Shown piece after piece: positions 1 to 11,038 of a stretch of DNA of 45,834 nt. Position numbers and translations under genes: made by a program. The notes beneath the pieces are model-generated. The model was not told the origin of the DNA. It was given only the letters and a program-made list of their open reading frames with translations, and did no database searches. This DNA is from Pseudoneurospora amorphoporcata (Eukaryota; Ascomycota; Sordariomycetes; Sordariales; Sordariaceae). Within the stretch, counting starts at the first letter, position 1; each line of letters begins with the position of its first letter. Where the stretch lies: contig MU859301.1 in the NCBI GenBank assembly GCA_033297205.1, forward strand, positions 1 through 45,834, given 5' to 3'.

Positions 1-701
1 GTCGTCACCGACCCAACTACTAGTCTGGCCCTCACTGGCTTATCTATGGGAGAGCGGACGGGATCCCGAGTTTTCCAGTGGGTATGGTCATATGTGCTCA
101 GTACGAGCGAAACAAAAGCTTATGAAAGCATGGTTGGTGACCATAGTCGTCCGGGAGAAAGCAATGAACTAGAAAAAGAAATAAAAATCAGTAGCTCGGT
201 CCAGAATCCGGAATTCCCTCCCATTCGGTACATGCCACGGGAAAGTTGCAGACCTGATGCAGACCCTTATCGCTTCCCAGTAAGTCCCACGGCAACCTCA
301 TTCCAGCCAAGGATCACGCCTACACGGTCTATCAATCGTGCTTGGTCCTACATTGTGTGCATCCCTCCGTGATGATGTGCACCTCTGTTGCCATGTCGAA
401 ATCCGTCCGCTGAATGCCGTGAACCTATTGCATTGCAACAAAGTCCTGTTCATCGTCGTTCTTGGTCGATTTCTTTCTTGTCCTGAGGGTTAAGAAGTCA
501 TATAGAGACCCATCCTCCCGGTTGTGGTCATGGTGTTTCTGTTGCGACCAACTCGCCAAGGAACTGTCGAATGTTTGAGTCCCTCATATTTGAATCCCAC
601 CACTTCTTTTTGTCATTGTCATTCAACCTAGCAAGCAAATCCGCTTCTCATCCAACGTAGACACCTACCCTGACATCCAACCAGGCCGGTCAAACACAAC
701 C
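1..701. other. 5' flank of MFS permease, no gene recognised
   Basis: One plus-strand frame is open from the window edge to 372, but its composition is not convincing and no family is recognisable, so it is not called a gene. The stretch just before 702 is a plausible promoter and leader for the permease; the start codon context (cacaaccATGGC) is good for a fungus. Confidence 0.4.
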
Positions 702-3017
702 ATGGCAACAGTCCTCACAAAGGGCGGTTCTCCGCCCAAACCGTCTTCCCCTCCATCAGACGCTAACGGAAACAACCCCCCTGCTACTGAGTCAAAAGGC
801 TCCAAGCCCGACATCAACGTCTCCAGTTCTTCCGAATCTTTATCTTGTATCCCACCGCTCGGCGTAGCAGTCGAAGAACGTCGCTTCTGGTTCCAACGGG
901 CCCAATCCTACGATCCCGGTGCCATTGCCACACAGGTGAGCGTATTTGATGATCCGGACACGGCGGAGAAGTATCAGCCTCGGGCAGATTGGTGAGTTCC
1001 CTCCTCCGACTCTACCAATCTTTCTCTAGCGTCTGCTTGTCTACCGTGCTGGTCGATTGAAGCGATTGAAGGCTGATAACGATGTAATTCAGGGAAAACA
1101 TTCACCGCTTCGACCCCCTCGAGCGCTGGACATGGGGCGAGGAACACCGACTCATCCGCAAGATCGACTGGCGGATCATGGCGTGGGCGTGCATCATGTT
1201 TATGGCGTTGGAGCTGGATCGGGCGAATATCAGCCAGGCGTTGACGGATAACTTTTTGGGAGATTTGGGGATGATGACGAATGGTTTGTCTTTTTTTTCC
1301 TTCCACCTCTTTCTCAATTTCCATGTGTCATCTCCTCCATCAATCTGTCTCTTGACTCATGTCTCTTCCCACGACCAAACCGCTGTTCCCTCTTCTCCCC
1401 GCCCATCATACACACAGGCACCTGAGCCATGCTGTTTCTGACACCAGACAACAACAACAGACTACAACCTAGGCAACTCAGTCTTCAAACTCGCCTTCCT
1501 CTGCGCCGAGCTTCCCTCCCAGCTCGTCTCCAAATGGGTCGGTCCCGACCGGTGGATCCCCGCGCAGATGGTTCTCTGGTCCATGGTCGCCACGTGCCAA
1601 TTCTGGCTTTCGGGGCGGACCTCGTTCCTCGCCTGCCGCGCCCTGCTCGGTATCTTGCAAGGCGGCTTCATCCCCGACGTGATCCTGTACCTGAGTTACT
1701 TCTACAAGCACCATGAGCTGTCTTTGAGGTTAGGCTTCTTCTGGACGGCCATGAGTATCGCGGATATTGCGAGCGCGCTGTTGGCGTATGGGTTGTTGCA
1801 TATGAGAGGCGTGCAGGGCCATGCGGGATGGAGGTGGTTATTTTTGATTGAGGTGTGTCTTTTTTTTTTCTGCCCGGGGGACACGGATGGATGGATTGTG
1901 AATGGAATGATGACGGGAATGATGGGATGACTGACTGACAAAAAAACGAAACAGGGCCTCATAACGCTCGTCATCGGCATCTTCGCCTTCGTCCTCATGC
2001 CGGCCGGCCCTTGCCACACCGCCAGCTGGTTCCGCGGCAGGAACGGCTGGTTCACGGAAAAGGAAGAGAAGATCATTGTCAACCGCGTCATCCGCGAAGA
2101 CCCGAGCAAGAGTGACATGCATAACCGCGAGCCCATAACGCCGAGACTCCTCTGGCAGAGTCTCAAGGACTTTGATCTCTGGTATGTCGCGTCCTTACCT
2201 TTCTCTCTCTCTACCCATAGCCCATCCACTTGGATGATAGATAGGTACTAACCCCGACCGCGCAGGCCCATCTACATCCTCGGCCTCGTCTTCCAAATCC
2301 CCATGACGCCCATAGGCCAATACCTAACGCTGACCCTCAAGGGGCTACAATTCGACACCTTCCAAGCCAACCTGCTCACCATTCCCTACACGGTGTTGCA
2401 CATGATCACCATGATGGGGATTACCTACCTGGGGGAAATCTTCCACGAGCTCACGCTCATCGCGGCGTCGGGCCAGATCTGGGCCTTGCCCTTTCTGATC
2501 TACCTCAACAGCGTCGACACCACGGGCGTCAACAGATGGGTCATCTATGCCGTCACGACATTGTTGCTGGGATACCCGAATGCCCACCCCATCCAGGTCG
2601 GGTGGAATTCCAGGAATTCGAATACGGTTAGGTCGAGAACGGTGTCGGCGGCTTGTTATAACATGTTTGTGCAGGCGGGGGGGATTGTGAGTTCAAATAT
2701 TTATCGGAAGGGTGAGTTTGGTCGTTTTCGTTTGCCCATTCGGGAGGGTTCGGAACGGTTGAATGTTGCGTGAGAGGATATGCTAACAACGAGTCGAAAC
2801 AGACGACGCGCCACTATATAAGCGTGCGAACAAGCAGCTGCTGGCTGTATGCTGCATGAACATTGCGCTGTATATCCTCGTCAAAGGGTATTACATGTTC
2901 CGCAATAAGCAGAAGGCGCGCAAGTGGGCGGCTATGACGACGGAGGAGAAGTTGGAGTATTTGGCGAACACGACCGACAAGGGGAACAAGAGGTTGGATT
3001 TCAGGTTCCAGCACTAA
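702..3017 (+). CDS. MFS permease, allantoate/nicotinate (ACS) family
   Basis: Six exons: 702-991, 1093-1283, 1461-1852, 1955-2181, 2266-2711 and 2803-3017, giving 586 residues. All phases agree across the introns; the last intron has a perfect TGCTAAC branch point at 2781. The protein is a 12-helix major facilitator. After a polar N-terminus, WRIMAWACIMFMALELDRAN (TM1 region), then the ACS-family signature around GGFIPDVILYLSYFY (about residue 240), and a C-terminus ending in the family-typical LDFRFQH. These features place it with Dal5/Tna1/Seo1-type plasma membrane proton symporters of anionic small molecules such as allantoate, nicotinate or pantothenate. The exact substrate cannot be read from the sequence. 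Length matches the family (about 500-590). It stands alone, upstream of the Rpi gene on the same strand. Family call is firm; substrate is inference. Confidence 0.9.
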
Positions 3018-4184
3018 TGTGTTTTCGTTCCGAGTCTTGGGTTGGTAGTGTAAAGGGTGGCGGCGGTTGATGTCGAGGGTAGGTGAAGAAAATGTTGGTT
3101 GCAGAAATCAAATAGAGATTTGGATTCCACAGTCCACGGTCCAACCTGAGTTGTTTTGTAAATTGTTAGTGCATCTCCAACTCCCCCAACTCGGTCTCCA
3201 TCTCCGCACGGTGACCCCTCTGGTTCTTGTTGACCCCGCATTAGCTGCCGGACCCCGCACCCGCAGCTCCCGGTGAGCGGCCAGTGCGGCGTGACAATCA
3301 GTTATCAATTGGGTGCCCCGTGCGTCACCGTAGCCAAATGACCTCTTGCATCTCAACGACATGTCATGAAAACCCGCCGACTGTTTGGTGTTGTCACTTT
3401 TCCTCCGCGTCAATCCTCTATGAACCCTCATCGTTTTGCGTTCTTGACAGCTCGTCGTTGCTGGTCCGGTGCTGCTCGTCCTTCCGCCACATCCAGTTTT
3501 GTTGTTCAGCGCCCGAGCTTCCTCTGTGGAAGTCAACAAAGACCCGCTGCCCCCGCGTTCCACTCCGCCGCCGCTGCCGCCAACTTCAACCCTTCAACAT
3601 CGTCATCATCAGTAGTCTATCGTCCCGTCATCGTTCGGCGGCGATCGCAAACGGGAACACCACAAACAGGTAGGTCGTCGATGCCTCTGGGACCAAGGAT
3701 GAGTGGCAGACAGCTCCGCAATTGAAGCCGCCCATACTGTACCTGCATCAACCCCCCCCCCCCCCCCCCCGGGCCCCCGAAATGTAATCCACTGACTCAT
3801 CCATCATGAGCTAACCATTGATTGATAAACAGCGCTCCCTAACACATCCACATACTGTGCCAACACAAACCTGTTAGTGCAAACCGTCCGGCCGGCCCGC
3901 TCAGTTCCGGCAGGTTTTTTTTTTACAAATCCCCGCCCCCGGATCCGAGCCCCGAGTCATCCCGTCGTCGTCACACCACACCAACTGCACTCCACACTAA
4001 CTAACCCTTGCTTCCCTTTCCCTTTCCCATCTCTATTTCAACGACATCACCTCATCACATCACATCACCTCTCTCCTCTCATCTCTCAAACCGACGGGAC
4101 TCATCAACACTCACCCACACCCTCAATCCCAGACCCAGACATAGAACTAAATCCCGGACGCTGTCCACCACCACCACCGCCAAA
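3018..4184. other. Intergenic region with C19 tract
   Basis: Space between the permease and the isomerase. Several short open frames overlap on both strands without recognisable content. It holds a C19 homopolymer at 3752-3770 and, near the downstream gene, a long CT- and CA-rich leader (about 3980-4180) typical of highly expressed fungal genes. Confidence 0.5.
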
Positions 4185-5063
4185 ATGTCCACCGCCACCA
4201 CCGCCGCCTCCGCCGCAGCATCAGCAGCCCTCATCGAAGAATCCAAGCGCCTCGCCGCCTTCCGCGCCGTCCAAGAGCACCTCCTCCCCACCTACACGCA
4301 CATCGGCATCGGTTCCGGCTCCACAGTCGTCTACGTCGTCGACGCCATCACCGCCCTTCTTCCCCGCGACATCACCTCCAAAATGACCTTCTACCCGACC
4401 GGCGCGCAATCCGAAGCGCTCATCGAATCCGCCGGTCTAAGACTCGCCTACATCAACAAGTTGCCCCCCGGCGGCGATGTGCTCCTCGACGTGTGCTTCG
4501 ACGGCGCCGACGAAGTCGACTCTTGTTTGAACCTGATCAAGGGCGGCGGCGCCTGTCTCTGGCAGGAGAAGATCGTCGCGACTGCCGCCCGCAAGTTCGT
4601 CTGCGTTGCCGACTTCCGCAAAATTTCCGAAAAGGGGCAAGGACTGGGCACGCAGTGGACAAAGGGGATACCGCTTGAGGTACTCCCCATGGCGGCGCCG
4701 CGCGTTCTGGAGGAACTGAAAAAGCTGGGGAGTCTGAGCCCGAAAATCAGGCCCGGCACGCCCGGGAAGGCGGGCGCCATTGTCACGGACAATGGGCTGT
4801 GGATTGTCGATGCGCCTTTTAAGCCGTTGCTCGCTAGCAAGGAGGAGGTGCCCGAGGGGAAGGAGGATGGACAGGATGGCGTTTGGACGGTAGATGGGCT
4901 GGCCGATCGGCTGATCAAGATCCCGGGCGTGGCGGAGATTGGCCTGTTTTATGGAAAGAGCGGGCTGGAGGTGGAGAGCGGGGCGCAGAAGCCGGTTGCG
5001 GCCTACTTTGGAATGGCGGATGGGTCGGTTAAGGTGCAGACGTTGGAGAAGGGGTTGGTATGA
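4185..5063 (+). CDS. rpi1: Ribose-5-phosphate isomerase (RpiA type)
   Basis: Single exon, 292 residues. It interconverts ribose 5-phosphate and ribulose 5-phosphate in the non-oxidative pentose phosphate pathway, in the cytosol. Visible motifs in order are the phosphate-binding GIGSGSTV loop (about residue 40), PTGAQSEALI (about 75), the catalytic DGADEVD segment (about 105-112; equivalents of Asp81/Asp84 of E. coli RpiA), KGGGAC with the catalytic Lys (about 118-122), and the Glu after it. An insertion around residues 220-240 (KEEVPEGKEDGQDG) lengthens the protein relative to bacterial RpiA, as expected in fungi. The frame is open 59 codons further upstream, but the Ser/Thr/Pro/His-rich translation of that part is the leader; the ATG at 4185 with CAAAATG context fits the family start. 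Confidence 0.95.
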   Translation: MSTATTAASAAASAALIEESKRLAAFRAVQEHLLPTYTHIGIGSGSTVVYVVDAITALLPRDITSKMTFYPTGAQSEALIESAGLRLAYINKLPPGGDVLLDVCFDGADEVDSCLNLIKGGGACLWQEKIVATAARKFVCVADFRKISEKGQGLGTQWTKGIPLEVLPMAAPRVLEELKKLGSLSPKIRPGTPGKAGAIVTDNGLWIVDAPFKPLLASKEEVPEGKEDGQDGVWTVDGLADRLIKIPGVAEIGLFYGKSGLEVESGAQKPVAAYFGMADGSVKVQTLEKGLV

Positions 5064-5795
5064 ACTATCAAGGGGGTGAGCGATTGAAGGAGAAAAGGGT
5101 CAGGAAAAGGCAGGTGGACGGGACAAGGTCAGATATATATATGTCGTGGAATGCTGCATTGCATGTTTCTTTTGGCTTCAATGCGTGGTCTTTCAACTGG
5201 CTTGTTATGCCATGACCTGAAACATCGACGTGCCTCTTTGATCGGCCGCTGGTGAGTTACTTCTTTAGGCTATGGGTCAGACAGGGACCGGCTTTGCCAA
5301 TGCGGTTTGCATGTACACGAGGCCCCCGTTTGATCTCAGTCCGTGCAGTTGCGCCCTTGTGCGCTTTTGTGTCGACTTCACATGCGGATCTGGTCCTCGC
5401 CATTGAGAGCAACATCTGCACTCTATGCCTTCACACGCTCACTGGAAGATACAAAGGTCGACATGAACGAAACATCTTCATGTGTAGGGTCTTGACGTTT
5501 CTAGGCGAGCCTGAATGAAGCTGAAAGGAAGGGGCTGGTTGGATGATGGTAGACACGGTGAGGGAACCAAGCAGGTGGAAACACCCTCGTTTCTCACGAT
5601 GGGCATGATTCGTAAGTGACAAACGATTCGCAGTAATATCCAACTTCCATTCTGCAACACATACTACTCCCCCACTTTCAGCTTATTCAAAAGCTCCATG
5701 GGCACCTTCCTAGTCTCCTCCGTGTCCTTTGGATGGGAATCAGTGTTCTACTTCAAGTCGTGCTTTACCGCTTTAGCACCTCCTCTGTCGACCGC
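5064..5795. other. Convergent intergenic region
   Basis: Lies between the ends of the Rpi gene (+) and the ankyrin-subtilase gene (-). Short frames here show no recognisable product. It presumably contains both transcript ends; a TATATATATG stretch at about 5134 could serve Rpi polyadenylation. Confidence 0.4.
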
Positions 5796-8700
5796 TTATG
5801 GCTTCACCGGGGAGTCCCAATGCAAGGGAACAAACTTCCACACCCGCAGGAATTTGTGGTCTTCCGACTTGGCTGCCATGGTTTTGAAGGCGCGTCGCAT
5901 GGCCGCCAAGCTCTGGAGATCGTTCAACCCAAGCGCCAACTCACTAGGTGCCATTGACGACCGCGTCAGTCGGTCACAATAAAGCAGAACCCCCGCCAAA
6001 CCAGACGCCAGCGCCGTCGATACCATTGAACTCCCCCCCGCCGGTACTTCACTTCCGTAACCCCGTCGGCTTCCGGTGCCACTTTGCCCATTCTGTCGCT
6101 TGACATGGACAGACTCGTCTCCCGGCAGCAAGAAGTCGCTGTTGTTCGCCGATACCCAAGAAAGCCTTGCGCCATCTCCCGTCGACGCCCTAATCTTGAT
6201 GCAATGGCCTGTCCTGCCGGGATACGTGTTGTCATCCACCATCGGACCCTCGTCGATACTCGAGCAAAACATGACAATCTTCTTGTCTATGGCCTTTTTG
6301 AGGGCGCTCTCCAGCTCTTTGATGGTGCTGCCTCCCGAGTGGATGCTCCAGCTCATCGAGATGATGTCCACCCCCCTGTTGACCGCCCAATTAATGGCTT
6401 CAATGGCGCTCTGTTGCGTGAACTCACGACGCCCATCGTTTCTCGGCACGGGTTCCAACTGGGCAATGTAAAGTCGCGCTACTGGGCAAATATCGCAAAT
6501 GAGCTGGGCCATGAGCGTGCCGTGATACCCGGTGGGCACGTAGTACGCGCCTTGCCAGCGGCCCGAACCCGCCTTGTAGAAGGACTCGCCGGTTTGGATT
6601 CGATGCGAGAAGACGTCGAGAGTGCTATCAATACCATCGTCAATTATGGCGATCTTGATCGGCGCGATTGATATTTCAGGCTTGATGGATCGGAGGAACG
6701 TGGCAAATTGCTTCATCGTTTTCATCCATTTTGGCTCTCTGAAACATTGTCCGGATTAGCCAAGGTCTCAACTGTCGGAGCAGGCTTTAGAGGAGACGGG
6801 CGGTATTCTGAGATGTACTGACCTTGAAGCCTTTTCGGAGCTGGAGTGTGCGAAGAGAGGGAGATCCTGGGTCGGGATGTCAATTCCCCAGGACACTTTC
6901 ACGTTGGGTTTGTGTTTCTTGAGTTTTTGATTCGAAGGCTGTTCGATATTGCTTGAATCTTTCTTGACTGTCGAGGCCCTATTCGCACGAGATTGAGGAG
7001 TTAGCTACCTACATCGGGGTATGATCATCGATCGAGCACCAACTGGAGCAGAAGAACGGGCACACATACCTCGCTGACGTATATACGGACCTTTTTTAGC
7101 TGAACAATGTGCGTTAGCCTTAGAAGCTGGTGTATCTTTGCGCTTGAATCGCAGTCCTTACCTCCTTTAGCTTAGGCAGCCCACCTTTGCTTGACCATCC
7201 AACCAGTACAGCGTTATTCCCCGACGAGTACAACGTCACGTCCGTCACATTAGGCGCCGAAGTCGATATGACGTCTATGCAGAGATCTACCCGGCGCCAG
7301 TTCCATATCCTGACATCTAGATCCTTCATACAGGTTTCGATGACTTCGTCAGAGTGGGATAGCTCTGCGTCGTCCATCACAGTTACCTTCAAGACGGATT
7401 TGACTTGGAGCCTCTTCAGCCACTCAAAAATGGCACACATGTGTTGAAGATCCTTGGTCCTTTGGGTGAGTTTGCTATGGGTGTTTCGTCGTTAGTATCA
7501 GCATTTTCCATCAGTGGAGATTATTTCCTTTCGACACTTACCCACTGCTCATTGATTCGCTTTGCCGTTGTTGGTTGATCTCCATATTTCCAATTGCATC
7601 ATCGTCATCATTCTCGACAGTCAGTCGCGGCAGAGCAACATACTTCAGCCGCCCTTCGAAGTGCAAAACACTGCCAAGTCTGACGAAGAAGTCCTTGTTG
7701 ATTGACTTGTATGGCAAACCAGACAGATCGAATTCGATGGTCCTTTCTGTAAGACAAATGGCCATGTCGGGCATCGTTAGCTTCTGCACATGACCCGATC
7801 CTCATCAGTTCCTTGGACCACTCCATGGATTCTTCTGACGTACCACATCCCACCTTGTACAGAGCCATCATCGCCGTCCTGCGATCAAAGTTGTCTATAA
7901 CATACTCTCGGATGTAACTCAGCACCTCATCGTCGTTGATCAGCTGGACCTCTTTGACATAGTCATGAGAAGGCTTATCCTCATACGGCCGGACGCAAGC
8001 ATCCTTCGTAGGACTGTCATCAATCAAAACGTGCTGCGGAGACTGTACGTCATTCCGTAACTCCCTGCTTAACTCCATGCCCTTGCTTTCATGATCTTCA
8101 TCTCCGTCTACGGACTCCTCGTCGGATGTTCCAGCTTCCTCTTCCTCTTCCTCTTCGTCAAATTCCTCAAACCCTTCATCTTCCTCTGTGTCACTTATTG
8201 TCCCTTCTTCATCTTCTCTCTGTTGTACTCCATTCGGTTGCCTCGCTTGCTCATTGTGCCCCTCGCCCTGTTGTGCTTCCTGTTCCATCAGTCTCAGCCG
8301 GAGCTGAAAAGGAGTGTGCTCTTTTCCATCCTCGGTTATAAGAGCCTTGGGATTTGCTTTGATCAGTTCGCGGACAACGGTCAACTGGCAGTAGTCACGT
8401 CGTTGTATACAGACCGAATTGCCTTCTCCCTCTGTCGGTGGGCCGTTAGTGTTCTTTGATTTGTAGGACCCAGGTGCTTGGCCTGTTGTGGAGGAAGCCC
8501 CAGGCCCCGTTTGGTTGCAACCCAGTGGCAGGCGGACGCAGTCAGTGCCGGAGTCGTCGCGGATCCGGGATCGGTATGAAATGGCCAATTCCCAATTGCT
8601 AGGGCGAGAGCTGGGCTGTTGACGAATCCGGCGACTCACGGCCCCGCGGAATTCCTCTTCGTTGTCCATCAGCTGCTCGTCCACTGCAAATAGCTGGACT

Positions 8701-9393
8701 GCAAAATGGAGCGCCGTCCATCCCTCTGTGCGATCACTTTTGCGGCTTTTGGCAGTAAATATGTCGTCCTCGATCTTGTCCAACTTGGGCATTGTCATTT
8801 CCGCCTCGCTTTCCGAGCTAGAGTCAGAATCGTTGGCCGTATTCTCGCCCTCCTTTGAGCCGCCCGTGGAAGCTTTCCGCATAATCGCAATGATGAATTC
8901 CGTGAATGGGCTGGCGTACATGATGGCTTTGTGCAGACAGTTAAGGCCAACCTGGTCAGATCGGTTCAGGAGCCTGACCACAAGCTTTGGAAACTTGTCT
9001 ACTTTGTTCAGTACCAGCCGGACAAATTCATGGTTTTGATGCTCGATAGCCAGGAGGAGTGGAGTCTCGTCGTGCTTTGTTCTGCACTCAAGCAGCTTGG
9101 AGTTGCGCCCAAATGCCCATTTGATAAAAGGCTCGTACTGTCTGAAATTGGCCCGATCTTTTGCCAGCTCGTGGAAGACTTCTCCGTCGACCACCTGGCC
9201 GGCTTTTTTTGTCGCCGCCTACGCGATCCTTGAACTCGCGCAGGAATGCCGCCCGGCTCTTCTTATCCTCGAAGTCCACCGTTTTGGCCTCCTCGAGAAC
9301 TTTTTGGACGGGGGGAAGGCCCTTTCGCGTCCTGGTCGGATAATCTTCGCGCTGTCGAGGTGGGCCTGTGCGAATGCTGTTAGGCGCGGGCAT
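5796..9393 (-). pseudogene. Ankyrin-repeat plus subtilisin-like (S8) protein, one frameshift
   Basis: Minus-strand gene with exons 9393-8640, 8384-7854, 7783-7542, 7474-7162, 7099-7070, 7004-6823 and 6738-5796. Phases agree at every junction and most introns (62-84 nt) have a clear branch point. The first exon carries one base too many in an A7 run (plus positions 9204-9210); reading it as A6 restores a continuous frame of about 997 residues. Layout: basic N-terminus, ankyrin-like repeats (TPLLLAIEHQNHEFVRLVL, GLNCLHKAI, GWTALHFAVQLF), a very acidic Asp/Glu stretch, a region of unknown fold, a Lys-rich linker, then a peptidase S8 domain. The S8 triad is visible: Asp in AIIDDGID (about 717), His in GYHGT (about 756), Ser in GGSSM (about 921). 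The oxyanion-hole position reads Asp instead of Asn (SSIDEG). No signal peptide, so it should act inside the cell. Similar ankyrin-subtilase proteins occur in fungi; their partners and substrates are not known to me. The defect may be real or an assembly error. Confidence 0.7.
8385..8639 (-). other. Optional in-frame intron of 255 nt
   Basis: On the minus strand a GTGAGT donor follows an Ala codon and a CAG acceptor precedes LTVVRELI. The length is a multiple of three and there is no stop inside, so splicing (997 residues) and retention (about 1082) both keep the frame. Splicing joins two halves of an ankyrin-like repeat and removes a low-complexity insertion, which favours removal. Confidence 0.5.
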
Positions 9394-9677
9394 CGTGCGG
9401 GTATCAGGGAGAAGGACGGCGGCAGTTCGGTCGAGAAATCAGCAGTAGGATTGCTGTCCGCGTTTAGTGGGAAACGCAAGCAAGTTAAGAACAATGCAGA
9501 AGGGCCAGTTGCAATTGACATCGGATCCGGGATAGATACAAAATGCCGATCTCAAAATCGCTTCGGCCGGTACTCGGTAATGTGAGAGACTGGTCTGTAG
9601 ATAGTGGTTCGTGACAATTGTATGAATTCGAACGGGGGCGGACTGAAAGGATGTTCCACTACGTCCAGAAGGTAATG

Positions 9678-9723
<46 letters not shown>

Positions 9724-10249
9724 AAAAAAAAATAGGGAAAAGGAGAAAAAAACGCCCAGGTGTTGAGGTTGGTAGTCGGGAACGACCGAGTCGAGACTTT
9801 TGAGGGGTAATGGAAATGAATGTCCACCAAAATGAACGCCGTGTGCAAACGGTCAGAGAACTGGGAAGGGGAAAGAAAAAATGGATGAAGGGAAAGCTTA
9901 CAAGGCGGCGCGGTAGCGTGTAAACGGTGTGGATATGGGGTTGATGTCTCTTATTTCGTTGGATAAATTGATGTATATTGAATCTCAAGGCATTTGCATT
10001 TACGGATCTGTGTGAACCCAGTACGCAACGGAACTATGGAAATGAAAAGAGTGGCTGAGACCTGATGAAGGGATTCAAGGGAGCCACCCGAAGAGCTTGA
10101 AGGACAAAGGCGGTTTGCGAAAGTTCTCGTTTCGGTCGGGTTATAACAGAACATTCACTGAGTAGGACAATACGGCACAAAGCGTCAATTTCTTTGGGAG
10201 TGGTTTTTCCGAGGATGTGAAGACATTTTCCCGAGCTTCTAAAGCAATG
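9394..10249. other. Upstream region of the ankyrin-subtilase gene, with A41 tract
   Basis: No gene seen. It contains a 41-base A homopolymer at 9680-9720 followed by A-rich sequence to about 9750. It should hold the promoter of the minus-strand ankyrin-subtilase gene. Confidence 0.5.
9680..9720. repeat. A41 homopolymer
   Basis: Uninterrupted run of 41 A on the plus strand, followed by a GGG and a further A9. Exceptionally long for a fungal nuclear genome; it could be the tail of an old retroposon (in plus orientation) or a slippage-grown tract. Confidence 0.95.
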
Positions 10250-11038
10250 CGGGGCGGACCTCAATCCCGGGGATCCCCGAAGCGGCGGCTCTACTCCGCT
10301 GATGTTGGAGATTTCAGATGGCACGCTGTCGCTGATGGAGGAGATGGGCGATGAATATAAATTGCCCGGATATGAGAGTGTCGTCAAAGATATGGGCCAA
10401 AACAGCCTTGCATTTTGCCTGGCCGCCAGTTACAACAAAGATAGCGGTATAATTGATAGGATCCTCAAGCGGGGAGGCGAACGAACTCGCTCGCTCGAGA
10501 CAGCCTTGGAAGTACTAAAGCGAACTGGATGTCGTGTTTTGATCGGTTGCTGAACGCTATCCCCCGCGAACATCACTGTGAATACCTACCTTTCCCAAGC
10601 GATCCTTGCGGCGATTAAACTGGGGTTCGACGTGGAACAAAATATATACGGATCTCGAGCCTGACATTTTCAAAACTGCTGTCCTAATCGGCGTTGTGGA
10701 TGGCGAGTAGCCGGTGTTGAATAAGCTCGTCGGATGCAATAAACAGACATGGGGCTACCACAGCGATGATGGGTCGGTCATGTCAGGGAGTGAGCGGCTG
10801 TCAGAACCGGATACAGCCCCATGGATTCGGCGCTGGTGATATGGTTGGCGTGTCGGTTGATTTGGTTAAGCGCACGATTCGGTTCGAAAAGAACAGCGAG
10901 CCCATTGGCAAGTGGCATCCTCAGCCTTCCTGTATGGAGCTGATCATGATGAAACGAAGGACACCGACGACTGACTTTTCCGCGACCTTTAGGCATGATG
11001 GTGACCGACGTTGTAGGGCAGCTGTCACTCGTCCGTGA
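10250..11038 (+). pseudogene. Ankyrin/SPRY-domain gene relic
   Basis: Pieces of one protein can be followed in different frames. 10302-10550 encodes an ankyrin-like part (QNSLAFCLAASYNKDSG, then IIDRILKRGGERT). About 10749-10770 gives TWGYHSDDG, the hallmark start of a SPRY domain, and 10817-10930 continues in another frame with GFGAGDMVGVSVDLVKRTI and FEKNSEPIG, the second half of SPRY (GDxVGxxVDxxxxTIxFxKN). Stops and at least one frameshift separate the pieces. SPRY plus ankyrin pairs are known in fungal NLR-like and Ran-binding proteins. It lies head to head with the ankyrin-subtilase gene, suggesting an accessory island. The SPRY identification is fairly sure; whether the ankyrin part was the same gene is inference. 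Confidence 0.6.

Noticed and set aside
1..372. Open frame from the window edge
   Set aside because: No recognisable content and odd composition; cannot tell a C-terminus from chance.
3284..3725. Overlapping open frames in the permease-Rpi gap
   Set aside because: Ser/Arg-rich translations in several frames at once, as expected from GC-rich leader DNA; no domain or splice structure.
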